Positions 31,198 through 42,005 are shown, counted from the first letter of the stretch. The stretch: 64,000 bases of DNA from Schistocerca nitens (GCF_023898315.1 NC_064617.1:718101202-718165201); one strand, 5' to 3'. Program-made: numbers and translations. The notes: generated by a model from the letters alone, not told the origin.

Positions 31198-31733
31198 CTG
31201 TTTAGGTTTTTTTATTGGTAACGCCACCTCTGTATAAAAATCACTGGCTGTGCTGTGTGCAGTCTGTGGCTGCTTTGCATTGTTGTAATACTCGCCATTG
31301 TAGTGTTAGGCAGCTGGCTGTGAACAGCGCGTAGCGTTGCGCAGTTGGAGGTGAGCCGCCAGCAGTGGTGGATGTGGGGAGAGAGATGGCGGAGTTTTGA
31401 AATTTGTCATGAACTGCTCTCTCTCTCTCTCTCTCTTAAATACATTGTTTGTTCTCCATTAATATCTTTCATTTGCTAACTATCCCTATCAGTAGTTAGT
31501 GCCTTCCATAGTTTGAATCTTTTATTTAGCTGGCAGTAGTGGCGCTTTCTGTATTGCAGTAGTGGGAGTAACCAAGATTTTTGTGAGGTAAGTGATTTGT
31601 GAAAAGTACAGGTTAATGTTAGTCAGGGCCATTCTCTTGTAGAGATTATTGAAAGTCAGATTGCGTTGCGCTAAAAATATTGTGTGTCAGTTTAAGCACA
31701 GTCGTGTAAAATTGTTCATAAGGGGACGTTTCA
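31198..31733 (+). repeat. 5' LTR
   Basis: Runs from TGTAAGTAGGCTGTTTAGG to GGGGACGTTTCA. It holds a (CT)n tract at 31413-31436 where the other LTR has (TA)n. A strong splice-donor-like GAGGTAAGTG lies at 31585-31594. Outside the microsatellite I count 4 substitutions against the 3' LTR over about 510 bases. Confidence 0.95.
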
Positions 31734-32034
31734 TATGTCGACCCTTAGCCTAGGATACCTCACTGGAATCTTCTGTTTTTTTTTCTTGTAGTTTCTGTAA
31801 TTAGTGTAGCTTTTGTTTATTGCTAGCGCGTAATTGTAGAGAAAATCTCCTTTGTAGTTGCAGTCTTTCATTGTTGTACAGTAAAACAGTTGTGGCATGC
31901 ATGTAGATTTGCACCAAGTATTTCGCGGCTGCAATTAACTAGATATTATTTTCAGTGTTATGTTAATGTGTTCTCTTATTTTTGCTCTTCAAATTGTGTT
32001 TTTCTGTGTTGTCGTGTGAAATACTGTGACAATA

Positions 32035-34371
32035 ATGGCGTGTGAAAAACGTAACACTAGGCTCCAAAGTAAACTGAGAAATAATAGTGACGACGAGCGT
32101 AGCTTGCCAGCACCACTGTGTAATGAATTAACAGACGTTCAAAGTAGTAATTTGGTAACTGTGCATAGGGAAATGGAGCGGGCTGCAAACAATGGCGTAG
32201 GCAGTGAAACAATTAGTGAGCAGGGAAGCATTATCGATCGATCGGTCGGCAACAGCTCGGCTCAGGAATCCGAAATGACACGACACGATCTCGCAAATAC
32301 TGCAGATTCAGGTTTTGGATCCTCACCGTTTTCTCAAATAAGTCAAGACACATTTTCTGCTTGTCAAAATGTGAATGTTTCCGGTGCAAATTCACTGCCG
32401 AAAAGCACTGAGGAACATGTTCCAGACACCAGTGCATTGTTATTACAGTTAATACAACAAATGGGACAAACACAACAAAAGCTTCAAAAGTTAGACACAA
32501 TGGAACAAAATCTTAAAAAGTTAGACACAATGGAACAATACCAGAGACAAACACAGCAACAGTTAGACGCAATGGAACAAAATCTTCAAAAGTTAGACTC
32601 ATTGGAGCAAACTCTTGAACAAACACGTGAGGATTTAACTACTAAGTTACATCACATTGAATCGAAATGTCAAAAAGTCTGTAATGACGTAAAAACACAA
32701 ATTTGTGAGCATTTCCAACCTATTTTTTCGCGTCATGAAAATGCACTACAGAATCACGAAGCGGCCATAAAAGAACTGCAAACTACTGTTCATGAAAATC
32801 ATGAGACCTTGCAAGCTAAATTTGACTCAGTTGCATCTACCGATTCGGTTACGCAACTTACAAAAACTCAGGAAAACTTGAAGGACACAGTAGATTCGAT
32901 TTCAACACAAATGGACACTCTGAAACTTGGTTCAGAAAAACACACTGAGAAAATGTGTTCACTATCGGAGAAAGTAGCCGAACTTTCGGATCAGGTCACT
33001 AACTTATCTACAAAGGTAGATGATGATCTGAATGACACAAGACTTGTAGCCTTCACTGACACAGAAGAGTATGAACAAATTAGAAAATTCAAACAAAATC
33101 AAAATCAAATCAATACACAGTACAAAAGAGAAATCCGGGAAGTACAAGATCAGTTGACGCAGGTAATACAAGAATTACATATTTCAGAGGACACTCGCGC
33201 TGCAGTACAGGAAGAGGGACATAGAAATACGGAACAACCACAAAGTAATAACATAGGACATTTCGGAAATTATGAAAGTAATTGGCAAGGGGCATTGGCT
33301 TTTGAGAGGGAACCTTCGACACGACGTAACAATGACCGATATGCTACTCGCCGACACGATGATTTTGACTATAAGCTGTTCATTACTACACGTAAATTCA
33401 AAACATTTAAGAATTCTGCCAACGACATTCATCCACAAGCGTGGCTCCATCAATTCTCTCATTGTTTTCCCCCCAACTGGTCATTGGAGCACAGGTTAGA
33501 ATTTATGTGTGGCTACTTGGAGAATGAACCAGCTGTAAGAATGCGATCGGTCATTCACGATTGTCACAGTGAAGGAGATTTTTATCATGCCTTTCTCTCA
33601 GCATATTGGTCTCAAGCCACACAAGACCGAGTAAAACATAGCATCATAATGATGAAACGTTTCGAACAATCTGAATTTTCCAGTATTATGAAATACTTTG
33701 AAGACATGTTGCATAAGAATCAGTATCTTTCAAACCCATACAGCCCTTCAGAACTCATCCGCATTTGCTTAATCAAATTACCTGAACATTTACGGCATAT
33801 TATTTTAGTAGGACGTTGCAAAGACGACATTGAAGCTTTTCAGGGACTGTTACAAGAACTGGAAATTGACACTGACAATCGGGGAACGCGGAAACAGGAG
33901 CACAACAATTACAGGTCACATCTGTCACAATTCCGCGATGAAAGAAATAATAACTGGACACGACAAGGCTATTCTCACAACACATATCGTGACCAAAACA
34001 GACACCACCCATATGACAACCGTTGGCAGAGTAATGATAGTTACAGAGAAAGATCGCATTTCCGTAGTAATGACTATCACAGAGACAATCATAGAAACAG
34101 ACAATATGGTAACCAGAACTATTATTATCAAGGGAGACAGAATACTTTCAGATGCAACAGTTCAGTGCGCAGTTACGATTCAGGGAGAAATTCTCCACCA
34201 CATGACCGACAAACAAGAAACTATGTAAACTACCGACATGACGACAGACCTGAATTGCATCAGAACTGGCGGGATTTAAACAGGGCAGGGCCCTTTCGTC
34301 ACGGTGAATTTGTAGAAGTTAGGTCTCCAAATCCCAATAACGATGCGCGCCAACAAAGAGACAGACAATGA
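32035..34371 (+). CDS. gag: Gag polyprotein of the LTR element
   Basis: Predicted 778 residues from the ATG at 32035 (MACEKRNTRLQSKLR); an earlier in-frame GTG is not used. Residues of about 135-400 form long coiled coils with near repeats (KLDTMEQNLKKLDTMEQ). About 440-610 is a capsid-like segment (HPQAWLHQFSHCFPPNWSLE ... YWSQATQDRVKHSI ... SELIRICLIKLPEHLRHII), as in Ty3/Gypsy gag. About 615-778 is rich in Arg, Asn, His and Tyr, a nucleocapsid-like RNA-binding tail without the CCHC zinc knuckle. No stop or shift interrupts it. The stop overlaps the next ATG (ATGA at 34368). It would assemble particles in the cytoplasm; the family assignment is inferred from layout and motifs. Confidence 0.85.
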   Translation: MACEKRNTRLQSKLRNNSDDERSLPAPLCNELTDVQSSNLVTVHREMERAANNGVGSETISEQGSIIDRSVGNSSAQESEMTRHDLANTADSGFGSSPFSQISQDTFSACQNVNVSGANSLPKSTEEHVPDTSALLLQLIQQMGQTQQKLQKLDTMEQNLKKLDTMEQYQRQTQQQLDAMEQNLQKLDSLEQTLEQTREDLTTKLHHIESKCQKVCNDVKTQICEHFQPIFSRHENALQNHEAAIKELQTTVHENHETLQAKFDSVASTDSVTQLTKTQENLKDTVDSISTQMDTLKLGSEKHTEKMCSLSEKVAELSDQVTNLSTKVDDDLNDTRLVAFTDTEEYEQIRKFKQNQNQINTQYKREIREVQDQLTQVIQELHISEDTRAAVQEEGHRNTEQPQSNNIGHFGNYESNWQGALAFEREPSTRRNNDRYATRRHDDFDYKLFITTRKFKTFKNSANDIHPQAWLHQFSHCFPPNWSLEHRLEFMCGYLENEPAVRMRSVIHDCHSEGDFYHAFLSAYWSQATQDRVKHSIIMMKRFEQSEFSSIMKYFEDMLHKNQYLSNPYSPSELIRICLIKLPEHLRHIILVGRCKDDIEAFQGLLQELEIDTDNRGTRKQEHNNYRSHLSQFRDERNNNWTRQGYSHNTYRDQNRHHPYDNRWQSNDSYRERSHFRSNDYHRDNHRNRQYGNQNYYYQGRQNTFRCNSSVRSYDSGRNSPPHDRQTRNYVNYRHDDRPELHQNWRDLNRAGPFRHGEFVEVRSPNPNNDARQQRDRQ

Positions 34372-34565
34372 CTGGCACAAGCAGGCAGCCGCGTGCGCCC
34401 GCTGGCTCCGAGAAAAATAACATAGACGCTAACCTTGAGAAAAATTCCAGTATTCTTTACCGACGTATACCACTTGACAATTGCGTTAAAGTTGAAACTC
34501 TGCGTACTAGGAAGAGCAAAGGTTTACACCACATTTCACACGTAAAACCGTTTATTGAGAGATAA
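34368..34565 (+). CDS. Fused pol remnant: start joined to IN tail
   Basis: A 65-codon frame overlaps the gag stop as ATGA. The first ~28 residues (MTGTSRQPRAPAGSEKN) look like the start of a pol frame. From about residue 29 it reads ILYRRIPLDNC, and then TRKSKGLHHISHVKPFIER closely parallels the integrase end at 63076 (GKKSIGLHHISHIKEFVE). All enzyme domains between are deleted, and the frame stays open by chance or selection. Its product has no predicted enzymatic role. Confidence 0.75.
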   Translation: MTGTSRQPRAPAGSEKNNIDANLEKNSSILYRRIPLDNCVKVETLRTRKSKGLHHISHVKPFIER

Positions 34566-37500
34566 TGTGCTTTTTTAACTTGAGATTTTAATGCAACATT
34601 TTGGTTTACTTGAAAATACATTCTGGAGTTTATGTGACAACTACACGGTTTTATCACGATGCTACTAATGAGTGACAATTTACAATGTTGCTTTTGCGGT
34701 GTATCTGTTTTATATCTGCACAGTTTTCTGAATTCTTCTGGAAAGAAAAACATGTTTTAGTAGTAACTTTTGTGGTATAGCAACAATGAGACAGCCTTTT
34801 TCGTGGCACAACAATACGTTACAGTACAGTACTTTCTTCATCACAACAATAAGCGTAATAACTACGATATCTATACACAAAGCATTTCACTTTTGTTTAT
34901 CATGAGGTAAGTACATTGACTTCTGCAGAACTTAGCTTTCGGAGGACGATAACTACGAGACTTCCACAGAGATTATCTTAAAACATGACGCACAGTTTAA
35001 CGCTACAGTACACGTATTTGAGTGATTAATTTTGTACTTAAAACATTTATTTTTAAAGATTTTTGAAGTACAATGATACAAAGGTTTTCCGTGATATATT
35101 TCATTCCATTGCTGTAATCTGTAACACCTGAGGGTATAATTACATTAATCCTCAGGGGGGTACACGCCTACTTTGTGTACCAAGTGTTTGTCAAGCACAA
35201 GGAGCCCTATCTATTATGGTATTTGCTTATACAACTTTACACATCGGTACCATATTTCTCTAACACATAAATTACACAGCTATCTGAGTATTTAACAAAG
35301 AAACAAACATTTTTTTACTACCTCAGTGACAGATGTTTACGTAATTATACTGTTGGATAACTTCACACTTATGAAATTGCATTTTGTCAGTACTTTGTGA
35401 ACTGTTCATATTTTTTCAGAACCATTGTGATACTATGAGAGCTTTGAATGATGTATTTGGTATGAGATCATGATTTTTAAGATACATTTGAGGTAGATGA
35501 TACTATTGAAATGAGCAGAGAATATTTTTTAGGGTTTGAAATTATTGCAGAAAGCTACGACGTTTTTGAGATTTGACTGAGGTGTTATGATGTTATTTTT
35601 ACGACGACGATGTGTATTATGCTGATGATGTATGTTTATGATCAATAAGCTGATGCTATATAAGGAATGTGATTACGTGTTTATATGTATATGAATAATG
35701 AATAGAAGTTAGGGACTATGGTTTGTGAAAAAGGTTGTTGGAAACCAAGAATCGTACTTTAAGAGTTATGAAATGTGTGTATATGCGTGAATGTATCACA
35801 ATGCTGGCGAAAATTTTTTGGACGCTGTTATATTTATAGGATTTTGTTTCTACAGATTTGTAACCCAAATTCTTGACCTGTGAAATATATTTATATGAGA
35901 CTGTCACTGTAGCGGAAACTGGTGTCATAAATATTTCGGTAAGAAAGTTCAGTGACCACCTGCACGTAATGCGTCGTGGGCACCCAGCTGAGCGGCCAGG
36001 TGTGTCAGACGCCTGGAGAAAAAGCCATTATTGCGAGCCCTTTTCAGCGGCACAGGTAGAAAAAAAAAGGGAGGCCATTATCCTCGCTATTGACGTTTCT
36101 TTGTAGAGAGCATCGCAAAAACGACACGGTCGAACTTGAAAACATATGTTGACACTGTGGAGCTCTTAATTTATGATATTTACAGAAATGCCTAATGAAA
36201 TGACGAGAAATATTTTTACATCTGCACACCTGATTATGACAAGCGTGTTTCTACGAGAGTTGAGAGAATGTCTACTAACTTATGAAATGTCACATGACTA
36301 TTGAATGATATTTTTATGCTTTGGTTTGCGTAATTGCTTATTTCATTTGATATCTAGTTTCTAGCTGCACTGCAGCATTGGTTAAAATAAAATTTTATAG
36401 ATGTACTAATATAAATATTTTCTGTCTACAGATCGAGTAAATAATAATTTTTTTCAAAAAAAAATGAGGGAGCACAAAAAGACATTTACCTTCACAGGAA
36501 CTGCAATCATAGTTTTCTTTTCAAGTACTTGTTAATTTCTTTTGTAGAATAAATCGTGATGCATCACTCTAGTGTTAAGATGTGACATAGGTATTAGACA
36601 TGGCCATTTTTAGTGTTAATATTTTTTTCTACTTGAGGTCTAGGTTTAAATTTTATTTACTGCTGCTCTTTGCCAGGCATAGTGTTACTAAATTTCACTT
36701 TGTATTACTCTGTTAAGCTAGTTTTACTACTGATTTATTTTTCTTGTTTGCTGCGCATTGCCTCATATTAGTTGTAATGTTGAATTGCTTGGTAATTTAG
36801 ATTTACTGTAGCTTGCTTTGCCAGCTTGAAATTTTTGTCATTGATGTTTGTGTTAATTGTTTTGTGCTGCTGCATTGCCTCATCCCTTAGTTTAGCATCT
36901 GAGCTCAGTAGATTTAAGTTAGCTTAAGAGGGGGTAGACTATATAAGAGACTGCGTTGCGATAAATTGGAAGAAATGCATTGAGAAGTTATACAAAAAAA
37001 AGTATAGAAAGCAGGTATAGATAGGACTTTTTGGAAATAATGAAGAACGAAGGGAGATCTCCGAGAAGTAAAGAAAGTTTTGTTTGCAAAATACTGCAGT
37101 AAAACAAACCCTGTCCTTCCCTTGTGTTATCCCACTATGTGTTTGTGTACCCTTGTGTATTTGTTTTCTTCCTGTCTCTGTGTGGTTTCATAGAATTTTT
37201 TCTTCTTCTAATACTAAGCTACATTCACTATGATGAGGAATACTGTTATCCTCAAATATAATTGGCATTAATAATATGTTATTTACCTTGTAAAGATGTT
37301 TAGACATTATTTATTCTGTTTTGTTTTAATGCTCATGTGTGAAGTCGATGTTTCAATAATTATTCTGATCTTTTATGTATCTACTTATCTCATAATTCCT
37401 GTAACATTGATGTATATGTTTATTTCTATTCTGTTGTAAAACCTGTACTACAAATGTTATCTGTATTGTTATGTTCTTCAATGATGTATTTTGTACCATT

Positions 37501-37816
37501 GTTATTGTATTCTTATGTTATAAAATTGTAATTGACACCAGTTCATCAAATTAAGTAACTTGTAAGTTACATTTCACTGCACACGTTTCTGTTGGTCATA
37601 GTATATGGACAATATGTGAAAAGTAGGGACTGATGGTGTTTGCACATGTGTTAATGATTCAGCAAGGGACTGGATAACAGCATTGCTGGTTCTAAGGACA
37701 ATTCCAAAAATTTCGTGAGTGGACAAGTGGTGGTTTATGGACTTGCTATATTCTCCGCAAGACTCTTCGATGGTGATTGTGCACCTGCACAGTCGCAACA
37801 GATGGCTGCTGGCCGT

Positions 37817-38014
37817 CTCTACAAGCACTACAGTGGGTCTGCATCTTTGATGACCCACCAGTACCATTATCTCTACAAGGACTACAGTGGGTCTACATCT
37901 TTGATGATCCATCAATACCATTATTTCTACAAGGACTGCAGTGGGTCTGCAGCTCTGGTGGCCCACCAATACCATAATCTCTACCAGCACTACTGTGGGT
38001 CTGCTCTGTGATGA
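37817..38014 (+). repeat. 54-base tandem repeat, about 3.6 units
   Basis: Units start CTCTACAAGCACTACAGTGG, CTCTACAAGGACTACAGTGG and TTCTACAAGGACTGCAGTGG, at 37817, 37871 and 37925; a partial fourth starts at 37979. The period is a multiple of three, so one frame reads an 18-residue repeat (YKDYSGSTSLMIHQYHYF). It lies in otherwise noncoding sequence. Confidence 0.9.
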
Positions 38015-38389
38015 CCTACCTACCAATATTCTTCAAAACTTCGACTGACTCCGCTGTGGGTTTGCTCTGTTGTGGCCCATTACCTGCCTGCATGTCAAGA
38101 GTCAGCACTGTCTTTCCGTTGGAAGGACAACACTACTTCTTCAAGACTGCATGGAAATCCACTACTTCCGTGTGCATTTTCTTTTACTGCTCAGACTTTG
38201 AGAAAAACACTGATATTTTACTGTGATGAACGATTAGGACTGTCTTTATGGACTGTGAGAAAGTTTAGCTTTTGACCAACATTGTATCAATAAGTGTGTG
38301 CATTTGATTTCTTTGTTATTGTAATTATGAAAATTTTTTTCAAATCTGTATTGGCCACTGCCCAAACCAATTTGTAAAATTTTTTATGG

Positions 38390-38404
38390 GGAGCATGGGG
38401 GCTA
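38390..38404 (+). promoter_or_regulatory. Polypurine tract before the 3' LTR
   Basis: GGGGAGCATGGGGGC ends just before the 3' LTR start at 38405. A purine run in this place primes plus-strand DNA synthesis in LTR elements. Two pyrimidines interrupt it. Confidence 0.6.
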
Positions 38405-38633
38405 TGTAAGTAGGCTGTTTAGGTTTTTTTATTGGTAACGCCACCTCTGTATAAAAATCACTGGCTGTGCTGTGTGCAGTCTGTGGCTGCTTCGCATTGT
38501 TGTAATACTTGCCATTGTAGTGTTAGGCAGCTGGCTGTGAACAGTGCGTAGCGTTGCGCAGTTGGAGGTGAGCCGCCAGCAGTGGTGGATGTGGGGAGAG
38601 AGATGGCGGAGTTTTGAAATTTGTCATGAACTG

Positions 38634-38689
<56 letters not shown>

Positions 38690-38989
38690 AGGTAAATACA
38701 TTGTTTCTTCTCCATTAATATCTTTCATTTGCTAACTATCCCTATCAGTAGTTAGTGCCTTCCATAGTTTGAATCTTTTATTTAGCTGGCAGTAGTGGCG
38801 CTTTCTGTATTGCAGTAGTGGGAGTAACCAAGATTTTTGTGAGGTAAGTGATTTGTGAAAAGTACAGGTTAATGTTAGTCAGGGCCATTCTCTTGTAGAG
38901 ATTATTGAAAGTCAGATTGCGTTGCGCTAAAAATATTGTGTGTCAGTTTAAGCACAGTCGTGTAAAATTGTTCATAAGGGGACGTTTCA
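38405..38989 (+). repeat. 3' LTR with (TA)n
   Basis: The same sequence as the 5' LTR, but 585 bases long because a (TA)n tract of about 25 units (38637-38687) replaces the (CT)n. It ends GACGTTTCA, followed by the target duplicate GTAT. Confidence 0.95.
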
Positions 38990-39717
38990 GTATTTATGTA
39001 ACCACGGCGTCGTAGCTGTGTGGTTGCGGTGTTGGACTATGAAAGGGTAGATCAGATTTCAAATCTCGCTTGTGCTTGTGCACATATTATGACTTTTGCG
39101 TCCCGTTTGGGAAGTTGACTTTTGAATTCCTTTGTTGTAACATAGTTGACACCCCCTTATTTGTTGTTTTCATTTCTGTGAAAGTTCAATGTAGAATGTC
39201 GCCTTCTCTCACTATTTATCACATTTACTTGTGATGGTAATATTTTCTTACCACACGATATATTCTATAACCAACGTACAGTATGAAAGTTGCTAAGACT
39301 ACAGAAGGAGAAAAGACACGTCAATTGGACGCAAAATTCATAATTCTGTGAGCAAAAAAAAAAATTGGTGCACGAGCGAGAATTGAATGCAGAGCTCCAC
39401 ATTTACAGTCCACCACCGTCACTACATAACCACACACCATTGCTACAGAACTGTGCTCGATGCTGCACATCTTGAGCTTGGACTGTTCACTGTTTCCTTT
39501 TCTTTTTCACAGTTCAGTGCATGTTCTTCCTGTTTCCATGCTTGATCTGTGTTCAGTTTTTGACAGACTGTCCACTGGGACATCTTAACACTAAATCGGA
39601 GGAGGGTGTGATGGAGAGTTTCCCTTGTCAGTAAGCTGGCGTCAGTCGGAGTTAAGTGGTTTGCTTGTGGTGCTATGTTGTTTACGTTCCTATTTCAACA
39701 CTTCGGCGATTAATGAC

Positions 39718-41330
39718 ATGGCCGACAAGAAGGGGCTAAGAGTCTACGTGAAAGTTTGTTTTCTATTAGGGAAAACTGGAGTCGGGACTACTGGGATGTT
39801 TCGACAATCCTTTATTGATGATTCTTTATAGAAATCACAAGTCTACGAGTGGTATTCTCGTTTCAAATCTGGCAACTGAAGGCGTGCCATGCCCCGATCG
39901 TCCTTCAACAGGAAGGAATGACAAAAACAATCGCCACAATCAAACACGCAATTGATGAAGATCGTCGAAAGATCATTGAGGAAATTTTTGAGGAAACAGA
40001 AAGTGTCATGGAGCGTGGTACAGCGCATTTTAACCGAAGATTTGCACATGAGACGGGTGTCTGCAAAATTTGTTCCTTACTTGTTCACAGATGAGCAAAG
40101 AAAAATCGTGCAAATGTTTCCCGCAACTTGAAGTGTGAAGTGCAGAACGGACAAAATGTTCTTGAAATAATTGTGACTGGGGATGAGAATTGGTGCTGTG
40201 GGTACGATCCAGAGTCAAAGCAGGCGTCGAGTCAGTGAAAACCTCTTTTATGGCACGCACATTGGTCTACACTTCCCAGTAATAAATTGCAGGACGTGAA
40301 ACCTCTTCCCTTTGCTTGGGCCTCTTCCTCCCGAACTCGTCGTCGGGAGGATGTAATTTTAACTAGACTCTGGATAGGGCACTGTCTTTTTAGCCATCGA
40401 CACCTTTTAAGTGGCGATCCTCTCCCGCTTTGTCTCCACTACTCTCAACTGTGGACGGTGAGACACCTTGTACTCGAGTGCCCCTAGTTTACTCCGCTAA
40501 GCGCCCGTCTACAGCTGTCGCCTGATATATCTTCCATTTTAGCAGATGACACGCGCTCAGCCGATCGCGTCCTCGAGTTTATTAGTGTCAGTGAGATGAC
40601 GTCGGTCATTTGAAGCCCTCTTTGATGAAAACAACCACCCTTCTATAGTGGTTTTCCAAGCTTCCCTTCTGTTTTTTAGTTTCCCCCCTTTTTGAGTTTC
40701 GCTCCCATTGCTGCTGATTTCTAATTCTTCCTTTTTTCTTTTTTTTTTACCTCTCCCTAAGCCACAGACCGGGCGCTAATGACCGTAGCAGTTTTGCGCC
40801 CTAAAACCATAAAAAAAGACCCAAGAAAGCACGTCAAGAGCAATCCAATATGAAAACATGATGATTCGTTTTTCTTTTCAAGTCAGTGGCATTATCCACA
40901 AGGAGTTCATTCCTCCGGGACGAACAGTGAACCAATATATTCAGCTGGATGTGTTACGAAGATTACGAGAGAATGTGCAACAGAAACGGCCAGAACTGTG
41001 GAAAAATGGGAAGTGGTTGCTCCACAACGACATTGCTCCATCCCACACAGCTCTGACGGCACGACAGTTCATGGGAAAAAACAAGATAACGGTTGTGCCT
41101 CATCCACCCTACTCACCCGATCTGGCTTCATATGACTTTCTTTTATTTTCCACAGATGAAGCAAACTCTGAAAGGAAAGCGATTCAGCGACGTGGATGAC
41201 GTCAAAGAAAACACGCTAACGGCTTTGAACTGTATACTGCCTCAAGAATTCCAGAACTGTATTCAGCAGTGGCAAAAGCGTTGGGACAATTGCATTAATG
41301 CACAGGAGCAATATTTTCCAGGGACTAAAG
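39718..41330 (+). pseudogene. Mariner transposase of D1
   Basis: Starts MADKKGLRVYVKVCFLLGKT, with a mariner N-terminal helix-turn-helix in several frames (KSQVYEWYSRFKSG). Then come VTGDENWCCGYDPESKQASS (first Asp; WVPHEL-like region lost), LLHNDIAPSHTALTARQF (second Asp) and PYSPDLASYDFLLFS (third Asp). I count 34 residues between the last two, the classical mariner D34D. It ends near FQNCIQQWQKRWDNCINAQE. A LINE fragment (40243-40815) splits it, and stops and shifts are frequent, so it is inactive. Confidence 0.87.
40243..40815 (+). repeat. LINE 3' fragment inside D1
   Basis: The frame HLLSGDPLPLCLHYSQLWTV followed by RHLVLECP is the terminal zinc-knuckle-like motif of I/R1-type LINEs. 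The sequence finishes GTAGCAGTTTTGCGCCCTAA with an A-rich end before mariner sequence resumes. Only the 3' 570 bases were copied, a typical 5' truncation. Confidence 0.8.
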
Positions 41331-41333
41331 TAC

Positions 41334-41534
41334 GCCGGCCGGGGTGGCCGAGCAGTTCTAGGCGCTACAGAATGGAACCGCGCGACCACTACGGTCGCAG
41401 GTTCGAATCCTGCCTCGGGCATGGATGTGTCTGATGTCCTTAGGTTAGTTAGGTTTAAGTAGTTCTAAGTTCTAGGGGACTGATGACCTCAGAAGTTAAG
41501 TCCCATAGTACTCAGAGCCATTTCACCATTTTTT
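41334..41534 (+). repeat. tRNA-derived SINE X near D1's right end
   Basis: GCCGGCCGGGGTGGCCGAGC head, B box GGTTCGAATCC and body CCTTAGGTTAGTTAGGTTTA. A perfect 11-base duplication GACTAAAGTAC lies at 41323-41333 and 41535-41545. Confidence 0.95.
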
Positions 41535-41612
41535 GACTAAAGTACTGTGGATGTAGAGGTCAACAATAATGCAAAATAACGAAAACTCCGACTATTTTTG
41601 GGTCCCCCCTCA

Positions 41613-42005
41613 AACTTTTTCGGCATCCTCTTCACGTGTGCAAATCAATTGAGCTGTGCAGTACTCATTCTCTCAGCCATTGACAGATCCATTTGCATCT
41701 CTCCTCTGATGCCTTCATTCCTAATTTTATCTCTTCTAGTCTTTTGAAAGGATGGTCGCAGAAACTTTGTTTCACATGCTTGTAATTTGCTCAAATCTTC
41801 CTTGTTAATCACACAGTACTCCAAGCTGTATGTCATAATCGGCAGGAGATACGTTTTAAACACGGTATGTTTGGCTCTCTTGTCCCACATCAGGTACTCC
41901 ACTAGATAAAAAAAATTAGATCCTGAACAACTAGCGAAATTTTGTAGGCGAAGTTCGACTTCATCCTGCAAAAACATTTCATCTTCTGAATATTTAAAAC
42001 GTATT
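41613..42005 (-). pseudogene. RTE-like LINE RT C-terminal fragment
   Basis: The minus-strand frame reads KTYLLPIMTYSLEYCVINKE, then KLQACETKFLRPSFQKTRRD and KIRNEGIRGEMQMD. This is the well-known region after the RT core (YGSETW...LQACEMKFLR...RNExIR). It joins the LINE 3' end at 30689-30881 once mariner D1 is removed. Inactive fragment. Confidence 0.8.

Larger units (their letters stand above)
34566..38404 (+). other. Long noncoding 3' part of the LTR element
   Basis: 3.8 kb, AT-rich, with no frame over about 150 codons and no env-like protein. It carries a 54-base tandem repeat (37817-38014) and a TATA-like CTATATAAG near 36940. It may hold packaging or priming signals or the decayed site of a third gene. 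Not explained by known domains. Confidence 0.6.
31198..38989 (+). mobile_element. Gag-only Ty3/Gypsy-like LTR retrotransposon
   Basis: Long terminal repeats at 31198-31733 and 38405-38989 begin TG and end CA. A 4-base duplication GTAT (31194-31197 and 38990-38993) flanks the element. Inside are a complete gag, a short frame fusing the pol start to the integrase end, and 3.8 kb of noncoding sequence. A purine tract GGGGAGCATGGGGGC precedes the right LTR. Protease, reverse transcriptase, RNase H and the integrase core are missing, so movement requires a helper. Confidence 0.92.
31002..39623. repeat. Foldback element with tRNA-like arms
   Basis: The left arm starts GAACTCCCCATCGCACC and includes CAAAAACTGAACACAGATCA. 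The right arm, ending near 39623, is the reverse complement with the same landmarks. The arms are about 330 bases. Each contains a tRNA-like part with an A-box-like GTGTGGTTGCGG or GTGTGGTTATG and a B-box-like TTCAAATCTCG or TTCAATTCTCG. The LTR retrotransposon (31198-38989) interrupts the left arm; joining across it restores the alignment. Confidence 0.8.
30884..41612 (+). mobile_element. Mariner D1 carrying 9 kb of insertions
   Basis: The left terminus CGAGGGGGGACCCAAAAATA follows TA. The right terminus is the complement of GAGGGGGGACCCAAAAATAG, near 41593-41612. Its own sequence is 30884-31001, 39624-40242, 40816-41333 and 41546-41612. The rest is a foldback element with an LTR retrotransposon inside, a LINE fragment and a SINE. 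It sits inside a LINE. Confidence 0.88.

Noticed and set aside
34903-34928. Possible tiny intron with GAGGTAAGT and CTTCTGCAG
   Set aside because: Only about 20 bases separate donor and acceptor, too short for splicing. No coding sequence flanks it.
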